Assembly: GCA_019096195.1 (NCBI GenBank)
Contig: JAGTXK010000108.1
Span: 124,001 to 188,000 of the forward strand
DNA: 64,000 nucleotides
Source: Boletus sp. NGJ
Taxonomy: Eukaryota; Basidiomycota; Agaricomycetes; Boletales; Boletaceae
Reading direction: 5' to 3'
Shown: positions 1 through 10,878 of the stretch, piece after piece
Numbering within the stretch: the first letter of the stretch is position 1
Layout: each line of letters opens with the position of its first letter
Program-made: the position numbers and the translations under genes
Notes under the pieces: model-generated
Databases searched by the model: none
Seen by the model: the letters and a program-made list of their open reading frames with translations, nothing else
Told to the model about the DNA's origin: nothing

Positions 1-639
1 AGATCCCTGGAAAGACGGGCTCACCCGCAGCAAGGTTGAACGTCGGATCGTTTGCAAGGGCAAAGACGTACGGGGCCCCGAAACAGTATCCTGGATAAGA
101 CGATACGATGTGAGCAGAACGACCGGGGAACGAGAGATGGCGTACCGACTGCAAAGTACTTGACGTCGGTCGTACCTAACCCAACCCAATCCTAGGTCAA
201 TGTATGCAAGACAGTATGGGAGGAGGGTCTCTGACCGTAGCGTTTTTTGACTTCCTCGACCCACCTTGGGGTGTGTTCTCGTGCTTGAGCGACGGCCTTG
301 TTGCGCCAAGTTTCGCGGACGAAAGCCCGGCTGTTTCATGAGCGTCTCGAACCTGTCGCCCATGAAGTAGTCGAGGCCGAGGACGATGTAGCCTACGTTC
401 ATGTAAATAGTGTAGGCTGCATGGAATGAAACGTGGTCACCATTAGACGCAAACCAGTCCTGGAGAAGCTGGCTGTTGATGTAGAACGGGCCAAATACGT
501 CCGAAAAGTAGAAGAGGATCTTCTTCTGCCCTGTGGTAGTGGGCTCAGCGATGTAGGTCGGCACGCCAGCGATGGACTCTGTGCGGCCGAGTGGTGTGCC
601 GGTGTGGTGCACGGTCTTGAAGCAGTCGTCGCAGGACAT
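1..639 (-). CDS. Dienelactone hydrolase family protein, 3' part cut by window edge
   Basis: The minus strand from ATG at 639 reads MSCDDCFKTVHHTGTPLGR, then a beta-strand ending K-I-L-F-Y-F-S-D-V-F-G, as in fungal dienelactone hydrolase-like alpha/beta hydrolases. A GT-AG intron lies at 393-440, followed by G-Y-I-V-L-G-L-D-Y-F-M-G-D. A charged helix (R-W-V-E-E-V-K-K-R-Y-G) follows, then two more short introns, and at about 70-90 the nucleophile elbow G-Y-C-F-G-A-P-Y with the expected Cys. The C-terminal Asp/His part lies outside the window. These enzymes hydrolyse lactone or ester substrates, probably in the cytosol; the true substrate is unknown. To join the segment before P-G-F with the helix after it a one-base change of frame near 321-325 is needed, where there is a run of three A on the plus strand; this could be a sequencing error or a real lesion. 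It is divergently transcribed from the DSK2 gene with only 55 bp between start codons, so they may share a promoter. Confidence 0.75.
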   Translation of the reverse strand, partial: MSCDDCFKTVHHTGTPLGRTESIAGVPTYIAEPTTTGQKKILFYFSDVFGPFYINSQLLQDWFASNGDHVSFHAAYTIYMNVGYIVLGLDYFMGDRFETLMKQPGFRPRNLAQQGRRSSTRTHPKVGRGSQKTLRSETLLPYCLAYIDLGLGWVRYDRRQVLCSRYAISRSPVVLLTSYRLIQDTVSGPRTSLPLQTIRRSTLLRVSPSFQGS

Positions 640-694
640 GATCGATGGGACGTGGCTGTGTCGACAATTACTCACCTCTTCTGTCCGCTTCACC

Positions 695-2168
695 ATGGCC
701 GACAATGAAATAAATATCAACGTCAAGGGTACCTCTTTCCCTCACCTCCTCTTCCTCGCTTACCCCCCCCCTCAACCAGGTCCCAGCGAGCTCAAGATCC
801 AGATATCGATCAGCACAGACAAGACCGTCCTCGACCTCAAGCGCGCCATCGCCGAAAAGTCGGACGTCGAGGCAGACCGACAGAGACTGATCTATTCAGG
901 TCCGTGTCAAAGCCACCCTCTCACCGCCAGATCTTGACTTTGACATTCACACAGGCAGAGTGCTCAAGGTACCGGTGCATTTCATCTTGGCCACTTCCAC
1001 TCATCTTATCGTTCCCTCGCTTTCCGCAGGATGAAGACGCATTGTCCGTGTACAAGATCCAGTCGTCACATACTATCCACATGGTCAAGGGCACTCCACG
1101 CGCCGCGGCCCCTTCTAGCTCCTCATCCACCGCAACGCCTCAGCAAATCCCCACGATGCAGGCTGGCCAGAACCCCTCCGACCCGCTCACCCTCCTCAAC
1201 GGTTATATGGGCCACGGTCTCATGGCTGGCTTCAACCCATTCGCCGATATGGGCGTAAACCAGAACGATCCTAACATGGTACGTATCCCTGCCTTGCACT
1301 GCGAGCGTGCCATCCACGATCGACTAACGTTTCTGCTCGCAGTTTCAAAACATGATGCAATCACCCGAGTTCCTACGGCAAATGTCAGGCCTCATGTCCA
1401 ACCCCGCCATCCTCGACCAGATCATCGCGCTCAACCCACAACTCGCGTCCCTGGGACCCCAAATCCGCGAGGTATTCCAAAGCGAACAGTTCAGGCAAAT
1501 GGTGTTCGTAACGTTCTCTCTCTCCTCCCTCACGCTTCTATTCATGACGCGTCCATCGTTAACCTATCCGTTTCTCCACCAAACAGGTCGAACCCCGAAA
1601 CGCTGCGTACCATGATGCAGATGTCTTCGCTGATGCGTGGCGCCGGGAGTGGCGGTGCAGGCGCAGCGGTTCAAGGCGCGTTTCCAGCCCCCGGAGTCCC
1701 CTCTAGCGCAACTGGCACTGGCGCCACCCCCACCTCGCCGTCCACGACGATGCAACCCAGCGCGGCCGGAACGGGTGTTAACTTGGGTGCTGGTGCTGGC
1801 GTACCTAATCCTGCACTCCTACAGGCGCTCCTGAGCGGGGGTGGCCTCGGGGGTGGTCTCGGTGGTGGTCTCGGTGGTGGCATGGGTGGTTTTGGTGGCC
1901 TAGGCAGTCTCGGTGGGGGCCTGGGTCCCTTTGGTGCGCCGCCCGCCGCTCCCCCGGATACCAGACCGCCAGAGGAACGGTTCCAAGTACAGCTTCAGGT
2001 CCGTCCAACGGGCTGACATATCGCGATCCTTCTCACCTTGCCTTCTTCCTCCAGCAACTACAAGACATGGGTTTCATTAACGCAACCCAGAACGTCCGTG
2101 CCCTTCTTGCTACTGGCGGCAACGTGCACGCTGCGATAGAGTATATCCTGGGCGGGGGCGGTATTTGA
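695..2168 (+). CDS. DSK2: DSK2/ubiquilin-like ubiquitin receptor (UBL-UBA protein)
   Basis: Seven exons are read: 695-728, 780-899, 955-968, 1030-1278, 1343-1501, about 1587-1998 and 2055-2168. The N-terminus (MADNEININVKG-P-S-E-L-K) leads into a ubiquitin-like domain with L-I-Y-S-G-R-V-L-K-D-E-D and S-H-T-I-H-M-V-K-G. STI1-type segments follow (F-Q-N-M-M-Q-S-P-E-F-L-R-Q-M; N-P-E-T-L-R-T-M-M-Q-M), then a Gly-rich low-complexity linker, and a C-terminal UBA domain (Q-D-M-G-F-I-N-A-T-Q-N-V-R-A-L-L) ending G-G-G-G-I. DSK2 proteins shuttle polyubiquitinated clients to the proteasome: UBL binds the proteasome, UBA binds ubiquitin. All junctions keep frame except the fifth, where obvious GT at 1502 and AG at 1586 give a one-base offset from the S-N-P-E-T-L frame. 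The start is set by homology of the first residues to other fungal DSK2 proteins. Confidence 0.9.
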
Positions 2169-2639
2169 AGGGGGAGGCGTGTATGATACTTGTGTAGTAC
2201 TCGGCTATCGAGTGGCTTACTACCCTACTCGGTGCTTTGTATCTTTTCTTCGAACATTGCCAACGCCAATTGCTGGCATTAATTTTGATGCGTATTTCAC
2301 TCGCTCGTTCTTCGGTACACGATTGCCGTGCCCATGACTCATAGGCAGCCCATATCTACATACACCTGGTACGACAGCCAGGACTGTCTATTCTCGACGC
2401 ACTCGTATGTCAACGATATAGCAGTTGACAAGATGAAGTAAAACGGACAATGTGTCGTCGACAATTTTACTTGCAGATGGTCAGAAATCGGTTATCAACA
2501 CCAGGCTGGGGGGATCTGTGATGATTCGCCCGTACATCGTGAGCACATAGGGAGCAAATTCTCGCGATTCCGCAACTTTCGTGCGATCGTCTGTGGGACA
2601 GCCTAGCCTTTGGTGAACCAAGGAACTCTGCCCGGACCA
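2169..2639. other. Intergenic, DSK2 3' flank
   Basis: About 470 bp between the DSK2 stop and the first recognisable repeat leader. It should hold the DSK2 3' UTR. I see no coding sequence or RNA gene in it. Confidence 0.5.
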
Positions 2640-3152
2640 TTAATCGCCCGACGGCATTGCTAGTGTCGACGAAGTTGTGTATGAGCACAACCGCTGGGAG
2701 CTTCGGAGAAGACATGTGGGAAGCGCAAGAACGCGACGTGGGCTGAGCGGGTGCGCAGACAGACATTCAACTTCGACTGGAGTATGACCGTGCCCCATTA
2801 CAGGAACGTTGGAGAGGCGAGGACTGGGCCACTTCCTGCCTGGCCTGCACCGCCACTGGCCCACAACGTGTCGCTCGTTGTGAACCGAGTCCTGCAGCCA
2901 AGAGCACCCGTAAGCCCACGGATAAGACTACGCGTGGCAAGAAGGGCACGTATTCGCCGATACCTCCCCTGGTCGTCGCAACGAGGCTAGTAGTGGCTGG
3001 GATGCGATCAAGAATACTGTAACTTGAAACGCCAAAGACACGAGGCACCTGTGTGGACGACAAGGAAACGTACTTGTGGAGCAACGTTGCGCAGTGGCAC
3101 GAATCTTGTTCCTTTCCACTTTGACACCGACCCTTGTATACTATTGGTGACG
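2640..3152 (+). promoter_or_regulatory. Conserved leader of WD40-A (array promoter module)
   Basis: Related sequence lies directly upstream of the other array genes. Landmarks in order are a GAAGTTGTGT block, the ACTTCGACTGGAGTATGACC block, a CGAACCGAGTCCTGCAGCC block, the short core ACTACGCGTGGCAA (about 2930), a CAACGAGG / GCTGGGATGC block, GCGCCAAAGACACGAGGCAC and CGACACCGACC near the ATG. Conservation of position and order across copies suggests promoter and 5' UTR sequence, though recent duplication alone could explain it. Confidence 0.5.
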
Positions 3153-5110
3153 ATGTCGTCGACGAATACCGGTGCGTAGCAGGTCCCGAGGAGCCATTGC
3201 TGAACAATGCTGACTATTCAGTAAGACCAAACACTATTAGTACTTGACACCGGTCGCTCTCGCCATCTAAACTCAGTCGCTTTCCACCCCGACGGAAAAC
3301 ATATTTTGGGCGCGGATGACGGTATTCGACGATGGCGACTTGCAGATGGTCAACAGGTCGGAGAGCAAACGGGAATGAACTCGGAAGTATTGTCCATTTC
3401 TGTGTCGAACGATGACAAATGGATAGTATGTGGGACTTCAAAGGGGGCAAGCGTGTGGGACAGAGAGATGGAGGAAAAAGTCATCAACGTGGAGGACGAA
3501 AACGTGGTCTATGCGGTCGATGTTTCCCCTGATTCGACCAGGTTTGCCGCCGCGACTGGAACACCTAACCACGACGCGAGCATCTGGAGCATTACGAGTG
3601 GGAAGCGACTCGTTGGCCCATTCAAACATGACAATTGGGTTAGCGCAGTCCGATTCTCTCCGAATGGCAAATGCATCGCTACTGCCACCTTCTATTCCGA
3701 AATCCGCATTTTCGACACTCACACCGGTGACAACCGCGTCGCCATCAAGATTGACCTACCTGGACGGGTTCTGGGCTCTCTGCTTGCATGGTCAAGTGAT
3801 GGTCAGCAGATTTTTGCAACATCTGAGGACGGGAAGATCAAGTGTTTCAATGTTTCCACTGGGTCTCTGCTTGCTGAATCACAATATCTCTCTGACAACA
3901 ACGACCTCCTCCACTCTATTGCTCTAGCCGCCAACGGCAACTTCCTTGCTACCTTTGCAGGGCGTTCCACTTTGTTCCTGGACACATCGACGCTGACTCG
4001 CATTGGCTCTGTTGTCGAGGATGGCGAAGGGATACATACAATTTCCATCTCTGCGGACAGTAGCTATCTCGCAACTGGGCGAGATGACGGGAAAATCATA
4101 ATTCGTGATCTCAGCAAGATTCTCCCGGACTCGTACGGTCCATTCCATGTATGTATCTGTAGCTTTATAGTCTCAGTACGTCAAATGATCCCCATCCCAT
4201 CTTGATAAACTGCATAGGCATCTGCTGATGTGGAGGTACGACAAGACGAACACACTCCGAGATCGAGCGGCCAACCACTGCTCGACCCCACCTTGGTAGG
4301 ATTTTATCATTCTGCCACCAAACGTGGTGCACTGACTCCATCGTGTACGCACAACAGGAAGACCCCGGGAAACACAGCGGAGACAACAATGATCTCCTCG
4401 AGGTATCTAAGCGTTTGTTTACTCGTTGAATCGAGTTCTCACGATAGCATAGCTCGAGGCGCGGTCGAGCACACCCGCTGAATTCGACTTTGACGAGGTG
4501 GGTGATCACTTCATTCTCCTCTTGCTTCCATGTTGATGCTGCTGCAGCCACTGTCCCTGGCGTCGTCTGCCCCGGAAGATGAGAAACCGCAATCGTCAGA
4601 TACCCCACCAGTGACCTCTATTCCAGAGGCACGTGTACAGGAAGATCTCGACACTGTCGTGCCACCCCGCAGCCGTTCGATATTCAAAAGGTGGCTACAG
4701 AGAAAGGGTAACAAGGGGCCCACTTCACCTAAGCTTGCCGGTCCTTCCCACTCTCCAGCAAGAGTCAATACCACAAACAAGGAACCTTCGTGGATGGCTG
4801 CAGGTCAACTTACGCCAGTGAGCACTGTTCCTTGAAGGACGATCGGGTGTGTAGTGTGCTAACATACTTCCAGCGAGTGGCCGCAAGATCGGTGGGAAGA
4901 CGAAAGGTTTGTTGTGCCTTGAGTCTGCATGCAGGGACTCATCACACCCGCAGGATAAACCACCTGCGAAAGCTTCCGAACAAGGGCGCGTCGCGCAGTG
5001 GACAAGGTTCTGCGGGCGTAGACCAAGCCGGCCCAGTGCGTTTTTTTTTTCTACTGACGACAGAACTCGTCACAATAGCTCACGTCCCGTTAGCCGCAAC
5101 AAGAGAATAA
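3153..5110 (+). CDS. WD40-A: seven-bladed WD40 repeat protein, array member
   Basis: Exon 1 (3153-3171) encodes MSSTNT. Exon 2 (3226-4148) encodes seven WD repeats, from L-N-S-V-A-F-H-P-D-G to the seventh ending I-I-I-R-D-L-S-K-I-L-P-D-S-Y-G-P-F-H, enough for a closed beta-propeller. Further exons at 4218-4295, 4358-4402, 4453-4497, 4548-4817, 4874-4906 and 4954-5035 give an acidic linker (S-T-P-A-E-F-D-F-D-E), a Ser/Pro-rich tail and the basic patch F-K-R-W-L-Q-R-K. Exon 8 is 14 nt shorter than in WD40-B, shifting the frame, so A probably ends at 5110; the remaining homologous sequence, including the last-exon block, runs to 5304. Propellers of this kind usually act as protein-binding platforms; partner and role are unknown. 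Confidence 0.75.
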
Positions 5111-5870
5111 TTCCTCTCAACCCTCGGCTGGGAGGGTCCATCTAACGGTATGCATTACATTCCCTTAACATGCATTGTTAGACTTATAGTCAATCAGCAT
5201 CAGCAAGGATCCGGCGATGCTACCCTTTCGCTCAGGTTTCCCGCGTGGATGTTTTGTATTCGTTCGAGTGTACAAGACGGGACACATTGATCCAGGTAAT
5301 ATAATGCAATAAATGTAGATACTACTTTAAATCGCGATCTCCCCCCCGTCCATGATTGACCTCGCGCTATACGGTAACGGAGGCCGATTTGGAGCCTGTA
5401 GCCGCATCAAATGCCCATCATGTGGTGAATCCAAAAGGTGACATAGCCTAGGAGGATGCTCTGCATCCGCATCTGGTTCGTGTTCGTCCTTTACCAGGGA
5501 CCCGTAGGGAGTCGCGCGAAGGAGTCAAGTTCGCAGATTGGTCAAGGCCGTTCGACGTTATTTCGAGACCATGCACACCAGAGTTCCAACACAAATATCT
5601 AGTGAGATTCAACACATACTGCCAGAGAGAGCGGGGGAAAACGAAACCGGCGAACAGGCACTCGGATGGGGATGGTGAGGTACATCTTCAACGGGTTCGC
5701 ATTCCTCGAAATGTTGCTTTACTTGCATCATGCTGAGAATCGTAATGGGAAGCGGTCGTGAGGCCAATGCCTTGATTCGATGTCCATGGGTATATTCCTG
5801 GACATGGGTAAAAGATGCGATGGCCCGGGGGATGGTGCGTCGTTAATTCGTAAGTGCAATCAGAGAGTAT
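5111..5870. repeat. Spacer module downstream of WD40-A (copy of 8640-9235)
   Basis: The 5111-5304 part is the residual last-exon block of the WD40 unit. From about 5345 a module begins (CCGTCCATGATTGA) that is paralogous to about 8708-9235 after WD40-B, sharing a GGAGGATGCTCTGC block, a CACAAATATCTAGTGAGATT block and a GATGCGATGGCCC block. It carries no convincing reading frame in either copy and is treated as part of the duplicated unit. Confidence 0.6.
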
Positions 5871-6379
5871 ACTATTTGACTGAAGAACGATGGCACTCGT
5901 CGGACGAAGGCTGTCTGGACGAACAAAGGCCTCCCGATTTCAACTGTGCCGGAAGCTGTACTCTACTCAACCTGGCCTTGTCTGAGGATTTTTTTCTAAA
6001 CTTTGAACACGGATGAACACTGAACTAAGGCCGGAATTTGATGTCTTGATGAACAAAAAAACCGCATCAAATTCTTGGGGTTTACTCGGACATTGAGGAC
6101 TATGGCGAAATTAGTATGGATGAAACGGATCGGCCGAATCACGACCCAGAAAGCAGGGTAAGACTACGTGTGGCAACGAGGCAGGTTTCGCCGATGCTAA
6201 CACCTCCCGTCGCAACGAGCCCTTGCCAGTGTATATAGCTGGGATGCGAGGAAGAGTAAACGCCAAATTTGGCACGAGGCACCTGTGTTGAACAATAAGG
6301 AAACATGATTAATGATTATGGAATAAATCAACTTATTCCTTCGCATCTCGACACCAACGATTGTGTACCATTGGCAAGA
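5871..6379 (+). promoter_or_regulatory. Conserved leader of WD40-B
   Basis: This leader is closest to that of WD40-C (10435-10878): both begin with a CGATGGCACTCGTCGGA block and share a GAAGCTGTACTCTACTCAAC block. Both then carry the array core (here the variant ACTACGTGTGGCAA at about 6164), a TATATAGCTGGGATGC stretch at about 6232 and GTGTACCATTGG just before the ATG. A and D, by contrast, have the GAAGTTGTGT-type 5' half. Confidence 0.5.
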
Positions 6380-8613
6380 ATGTCATCGACGAATGCCGGT
6401 GCGTAGCGGCTGCAAGGAGTCATTGAGCAATACTGACTATTCAGAAGTCCGAACGATAGCACTTAACGACGGTGACTCTGAATGGGTGTACGCAGTCGCG
6501 TTCCAACCTGATGGAGAATATCTATTGGGCGGCGGGAGCGAGGAGGTAATTCGACGATGGCGACTTGCAGATGGTCAAGAGGTCGGAAAGCAAACTGGAA
6601 TGAGGGCGACCGCTATTTCTGTGTCGAGGGATCACAGGTGGATAGTGTGTGGGACTTTCGACGGGGTAAAGGTGTGGGACAGAGAGATGCAAGAAAAGGT
6701 CATCGACGAGGAGGGCGCAAGCAGGGTGTGGGCAGTCGATGTCTCCCCAGATTCGACAAGGTTCGCTACTGGGACTAGTCGCAAGGACGCGAGCATTTGG
6801 AGCATTACGAGTGGGAAGCGACTCGTCGGCCCGCTCACACATGACAATTGTGTCAATGGAATTCGATTCTCCCCGACTGGTGAGCACGTCGCCACCGCCT
6901 GCTGGAGCAATTCCATCCGCATTTTCAACAGTCACACCGGTGTCAACCTCGTCACGATCAGCACCGACATACCTGGTTGGGGCCCGGCCACTCCAATTGC
7001 ATGGTCGAGTGATGCTCAGCAGATTTTCTCTGCATGCCGTGACAACAAAATCAGGGCGTTTGACGCCTCCACTGGGTCCCTGCTTGCTCAATCACACAGT
7101 CTCTGTGACGGCAGCAACGACGTCGCACCTATTGCTGTAGCCGCCAATGGCAAGTTCATTGCTGCCTTTGCAGAACATTCCATCTCATTCCTGGATACAT
7201 CGATACTGGCTCAAATTGGCCCTATCATTGAGGACGGAAAACGGCTAGGGTCAATAGCCATCTCCGCGGATAGTAGCTATCTTGCGACTGGCCGAGCTGA
7301 TGGGAAAATCATGATTCGTGATCTCAGCAAAATCCTTCCGGCTTCGTATGGTCCATTCCATGTAAGTATTAGTGCCTTCGTTATCTTGGCATGGTGGATA
7401 ATAATAACCCCCATTCCATCTCGATAAAATATATAGGCACCTGCTCATGAAGCAGTACGACAAGACGAAAAATCTCCGACATCGGGTGGCCACGACGACC
7501 AACCACCTGATCACACCCTGGTAGGATTTTATTATTCTGCCGCTAAATGTGGCGCACTAACTCTGTCGTGTACGCGGAACAGGAAGATCCCGAGAGACAC
7601 AGCGGAGACAACAACGATCTCCTCGAGGTATCTGTTCGTTTGTTTACTCGTTGAATCAAGTTCTCACGATTGCATAGCTCGAGGCGCGGCCGAGCACACC
7701 CGCTGAATTCGACTTTGACGAGGTGGGTGATCACTTCACTTTCCTCTTGCTTCCATGTTGATGCTGCTGCAGTCACTGTCCCTGGCATCGTCTGCTCCGG
7801 AAGATGAGATACCGCCAGTTGACTCATCTCATCACTCTCATGTGGTATCACAATTGTCGGATACCCCACCCGTGATATCTCCTCCAGAGGCATGTGCACA
7901 GGACAATCCCGACACCGTCGCGTCACCACGCGACCGTTCGATATTCAGAAAGTGGCTACAAAGGAAGAGTAAGAAGGGCCTGGCTTCGCATAAGCCAGAT
8001 CGATGTTCCGGAAAGTCGCACGAGCCTGCCGATTGTCGATCTCCTTCCCACTGTGCAGCGAGAGTGGATGCCACAAACAAGGGGTTTTCGTGGATGGCGC
8101 AGGTCAACGCAGGCCAGTAAGTGCTGTTCCTTGATAGACAATCGGATGTAGTGTGTCTAACATCTCATTCTAGCGGACAGTCGCGACATCGTGGGAGGAG
8201 GTTCGTTGTGTCTCGAGTTTGTATGTAGAGGCTCATCACACGTTACAGGATAAATCACCTGCGAAGACTACTGTTCCCAAAGCTCCGAAGAAGGACGCGT
8301 CGCGCAGTGGACAAGGTTCTGCGGGCGTAGAGCAAGCCGGCCCAGTGCGTTTTCTTTTTCTACTGACGACAGAACTCGTCACGATAGCTCACGTCCCGTT
8401 AGCCGCAACAAGAGAATAATTCCTCTCAACCCTCGGCTGGGAGGGTCCATCTAACGGTATGCATTACATTCCCTTAACATGCATTGTTAGCCTTATGGTC
8501 AATCAGCATCAGCAAGAATCCGGCGATGCTACCCTTTCGCTCAGGTTTCCCGCGTGGATGTTTTGCATTCGCTCGAGTGTACAAGACGGGACACATTGAT
8601 CCAGGTAATATAA
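6380..8613 (+). CDS. WD40-B: seven-bladed WD40 repeat protein, complete 10-exon copy
   Basis: This is the best reference copy. Exon 1 (19 nt) encodes MSSTNA; exon 2 runs from about 6444 to 7361 and encodes seven WD repeats, with blade 1 Y-A-V-A-F-Q-P-D-G-E-Y, blade 3 A-S-I-W-S and blade 7 I-M-I-R-D-L-S-K-I-L. The next exons give E-A-V-R-Q-D-E-K-S-P, the D-N-N-D-L-L-E linker, S-T-P-A-E-F-D-F-D-E, then S-L-S-L-A-S-S-A-P-E-D-E-I-P-P and a Ser/Pro tail with F-R-K-W-L-Q-R-K. Exons 8 to 10 stay in frame through D-K-S-P-A-K-T-T-V-P-K, P-Q-Q-E-N-N-S-S-Q-P-S-A-G and a last exon R-I-R-R-C-Y-P-F-A-Q-V-S-R-V-D-V, stopping at 8611-8613. Frame maintenance over ten exons argues for a functional gene. There is no signal peptide or membrane segment; a cytosolic or nuclear scaffold is inferred. 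Confidence 0.8.
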
Positions 8614-9235
8614 TGCAATACAATTAGGTACTACTTTGAATCGCGATTGTGTGGACACCCACCATGTAGTTCTTTGACTTTGTGTCACCCCGTAACATCA
8701 GCATGAGTCCCCCGTCCATGATTGAGCTCGCGCTTTACGGAAACGGAGGCCGACTCGGAGCCTGTAGCCGCATCGAAGCCCCAACCGGCCTCGTCTTAAA
8801 AGGTAGTTTACCCCAGGAGGATGCTCTGCGTCCGCATCTAGTTCGTGCTCGTCTTTTGCCTGAGGCCCGTGGGAGGCACGCGAAGGAATCAAGTTCGCAT
8901 CGGATTGGTCAAGGTCGTTCGACGTTGCTTACTTCAAGACCATGCGCACCAACACAAATATCTAGTGAGATTCAACACCCACTGCCAGACTCGGAGGATG
9001 TAATGCGCCAGAGCGGCAGAAAACGAAATCGGCGGACAGGCACTCGGATTGGTATGGTGAAGTACATCTTCAAGGGGCTTGGATTTCTTCGAAACGTTGC
9101 TTTACAGAGAGATTGATTTAGTTGTATGCTGAAAATCGCTATGGGACGCGGTCGTGAAGCCAATGCCTTGATTTGATGTCCATGGGTAAAGATGCGATGG
9201 CCCAGGGGATGGTGCGTGATTGATTCGTTCGTGGA
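8614..9235. repeat. Spacer module downstream of WD40-B
   Basis: Paralogous to 5345-5850 after WD40-A. It contains open stretches on the plus strand from about 8682, but the homologous region after A does not keep these frames, so I do not call a gene. Confidence 0.55.
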
Positions 9236-9930
9236 CTTTGTGTATTTATGAGCTTGTCCATGTCATCGAATCTCGGTTAGTAATATCGCGTAGGGAACAA
9301 ACTTGTCAACATTGGATCCGTCCAAGTCAGATGTCTCAAGCAAATAATACGTCTATGACTCGAAACGAGACGTTTCGTTGCCAGAACGCACGAGTATGAC
9401 TGGACAGTGTGTACAGCAGAATTTGGACTTCTGGAGGAATGGGTCGCTCTCCGCATAGACCTCTGCAACTTATATTCTGGTCAGATCGCCAACTCGAGTC
9501 AAGTCGGGAACACGAAGACGCCGAAGCATACATGCTATTGATCACCCCAAGGACGTACCGATAACTATAAACAGAGCGAGCACGGATCAATACTTCATCG
9601 CTCTCCGAAACAAAATGGACGGGTGGATGTTGAGGAGTTCGAGGGTGAAGGTGGTGTGGTCTGTGTTGTTCGACGTCCAGGCAAACGTGGCTTCACTACA
9701 ACTCGTCACGCTCGCGGGGGAGTTGAAGGTCAATGTGGGGACGAGGGCGAACAGGCAAGCGGAGGACGATCCGGCCGATGCGAGACCTAGACGTTGGCGA
9801 ATTCGTGTCATACCTGAGCTCGGCAAGCATGTTGGAACGAAGAGAGCGAAAGGGAGGAGAGCATAGAAGGAAGTATGCGAAGTGGGGACGAGGATCTAGA
9901 AGGTGGGCATTTGAGATGTCCTGACTTGTG
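9236..9930 (-). pseudogene. Remnant of a KRE9/KNH-like secreted protein gene, copy 1
   Basis: The minus strand at about 9600-9830 encodes a hydrophobic stretch (S-A-C-L-F-A-L-V-P) followed by L-T-F-N-S-P-A-S-V-T-S-C, F-A-W-T and T-T-F-T-L-E-L-L-N. This pattern resembles the N-terminal domain of fungal Ser/Thr-rich GPI-anchored or Kre9/Knh1-type secreted proteins. A second, more decayed copy lies at 46000-46720 after WD40-G, so it travelled with the WD40 unit. I cannot assemble a complete gene: no clear start with a signal peptide in frame and no long C-terminal part. Family assignment rests on the short motif only. Confidence 0.35.
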
Positions 9931-10434
9931 TGCAGAACGTGCGTGCTTATATTGCCTCTGCTCGATCATACAGATCGGCACTAACGATATGTCGGCGATC
10001 ACGCCATGTTCAGCATTCAAACACGGGCTCGCTACATCTGGGTGTAAAGGCATCATTAATTTATGAATCCTGGGTAGACATTCGGACTCGCATATGCATA
10101 TGTGATTGGTTGGTTGCTTAGATTGCCTTCGGGCATTCTGGATTACCAACACGATTATCGACACCACTTGTCGTTCGGCACAGGTAAGCCCACACCGCAG
10201 TCAACAACGGCAACGGTAAAAACAAGCTCGTACCAGGCTCCCGGAGACATACCTATAAAGTCATTCAAGATGGTCCGTCCGGAGTTTTCTAGGAGAGAGA
10301 CGCCACACACACATGATTGTAGTCTTGCACCAGATCGCGACCGCAGGTATCTCAAAGGTGTTTTTACGATTGCATCGGACAGACAAAACCAAGGATAAGT
10401 ATTGCTAGCGGTGACGAGAGCGATGTTGCACAAA
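9931..10434. repeat. Spacer after WD40-B, paralogous to the spacer after WD40-G
   Basis: The 10050-10270 part matches 45610-45800, sharing a CACCGCAGTC block and an AAGCTCGTACC block. It has no supported gene. Confidence 0.45.
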
Positions 10435-10878
10435 CCAGTAGGGCCATGTATACCGTTTGACTGAAGGGCGATGGCACTCGTCGGATGAAGGCTGTGTGAA
10501 CGAACAAGGGCCTCCCGAGTTCAGCTGTGCCGGAAGCTGTACTCTACTCAACCTGGCCTTGTTTAAACTTCGAACATGGATGAACACTGAACTGAGGTCG
10601 GAATTTGATGTCCTGATGAACAAAAAGACCGCATTTAAATCTTGAAGTTTTAGTCGGACATCGAGGACTATGGCAAAATTAGCGTGGATGAAATTACTGA
10701 CACCTCCCCTGGTCGTCGCAACGAGGCCATGTATATAGCTGGGATGCAAGGAAGAATAAGCGCCAAAGGCACAAGGCACCTGTGTGAACAATAATGGAAT
10801 AACGTTGCACAGCACGACTGAACCATACAACTTGTTTCTTCACATTTCGATACCAACGGTTGTCTCCCATTGGTGAGA
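10435..10878 (+). promoter_or_regulatory. Conserved leader of WD40-C
   Basis: Closest to the WD40-B leader. It includes the TGGTCGTCGCAACGAGGCC block (about 10710), TATATAGCTGGGATGC (about 10732) and a GCGCCAAAGGCACAAGGCAC block. The ACTACGCGTGGCAA core of the other leaders is missing; the sequence skips directly from a GTGGATGAAAT segment to the CACCTCCCC block. Confidence 0.5.

Noticed and set aside
904-2016. A 370-codon open frame over the DSK2 locus
   Set aside because: It reads through several introns; splicing at the GT and AG sites gives the conserved UBL-STI1-UBA protein instead.
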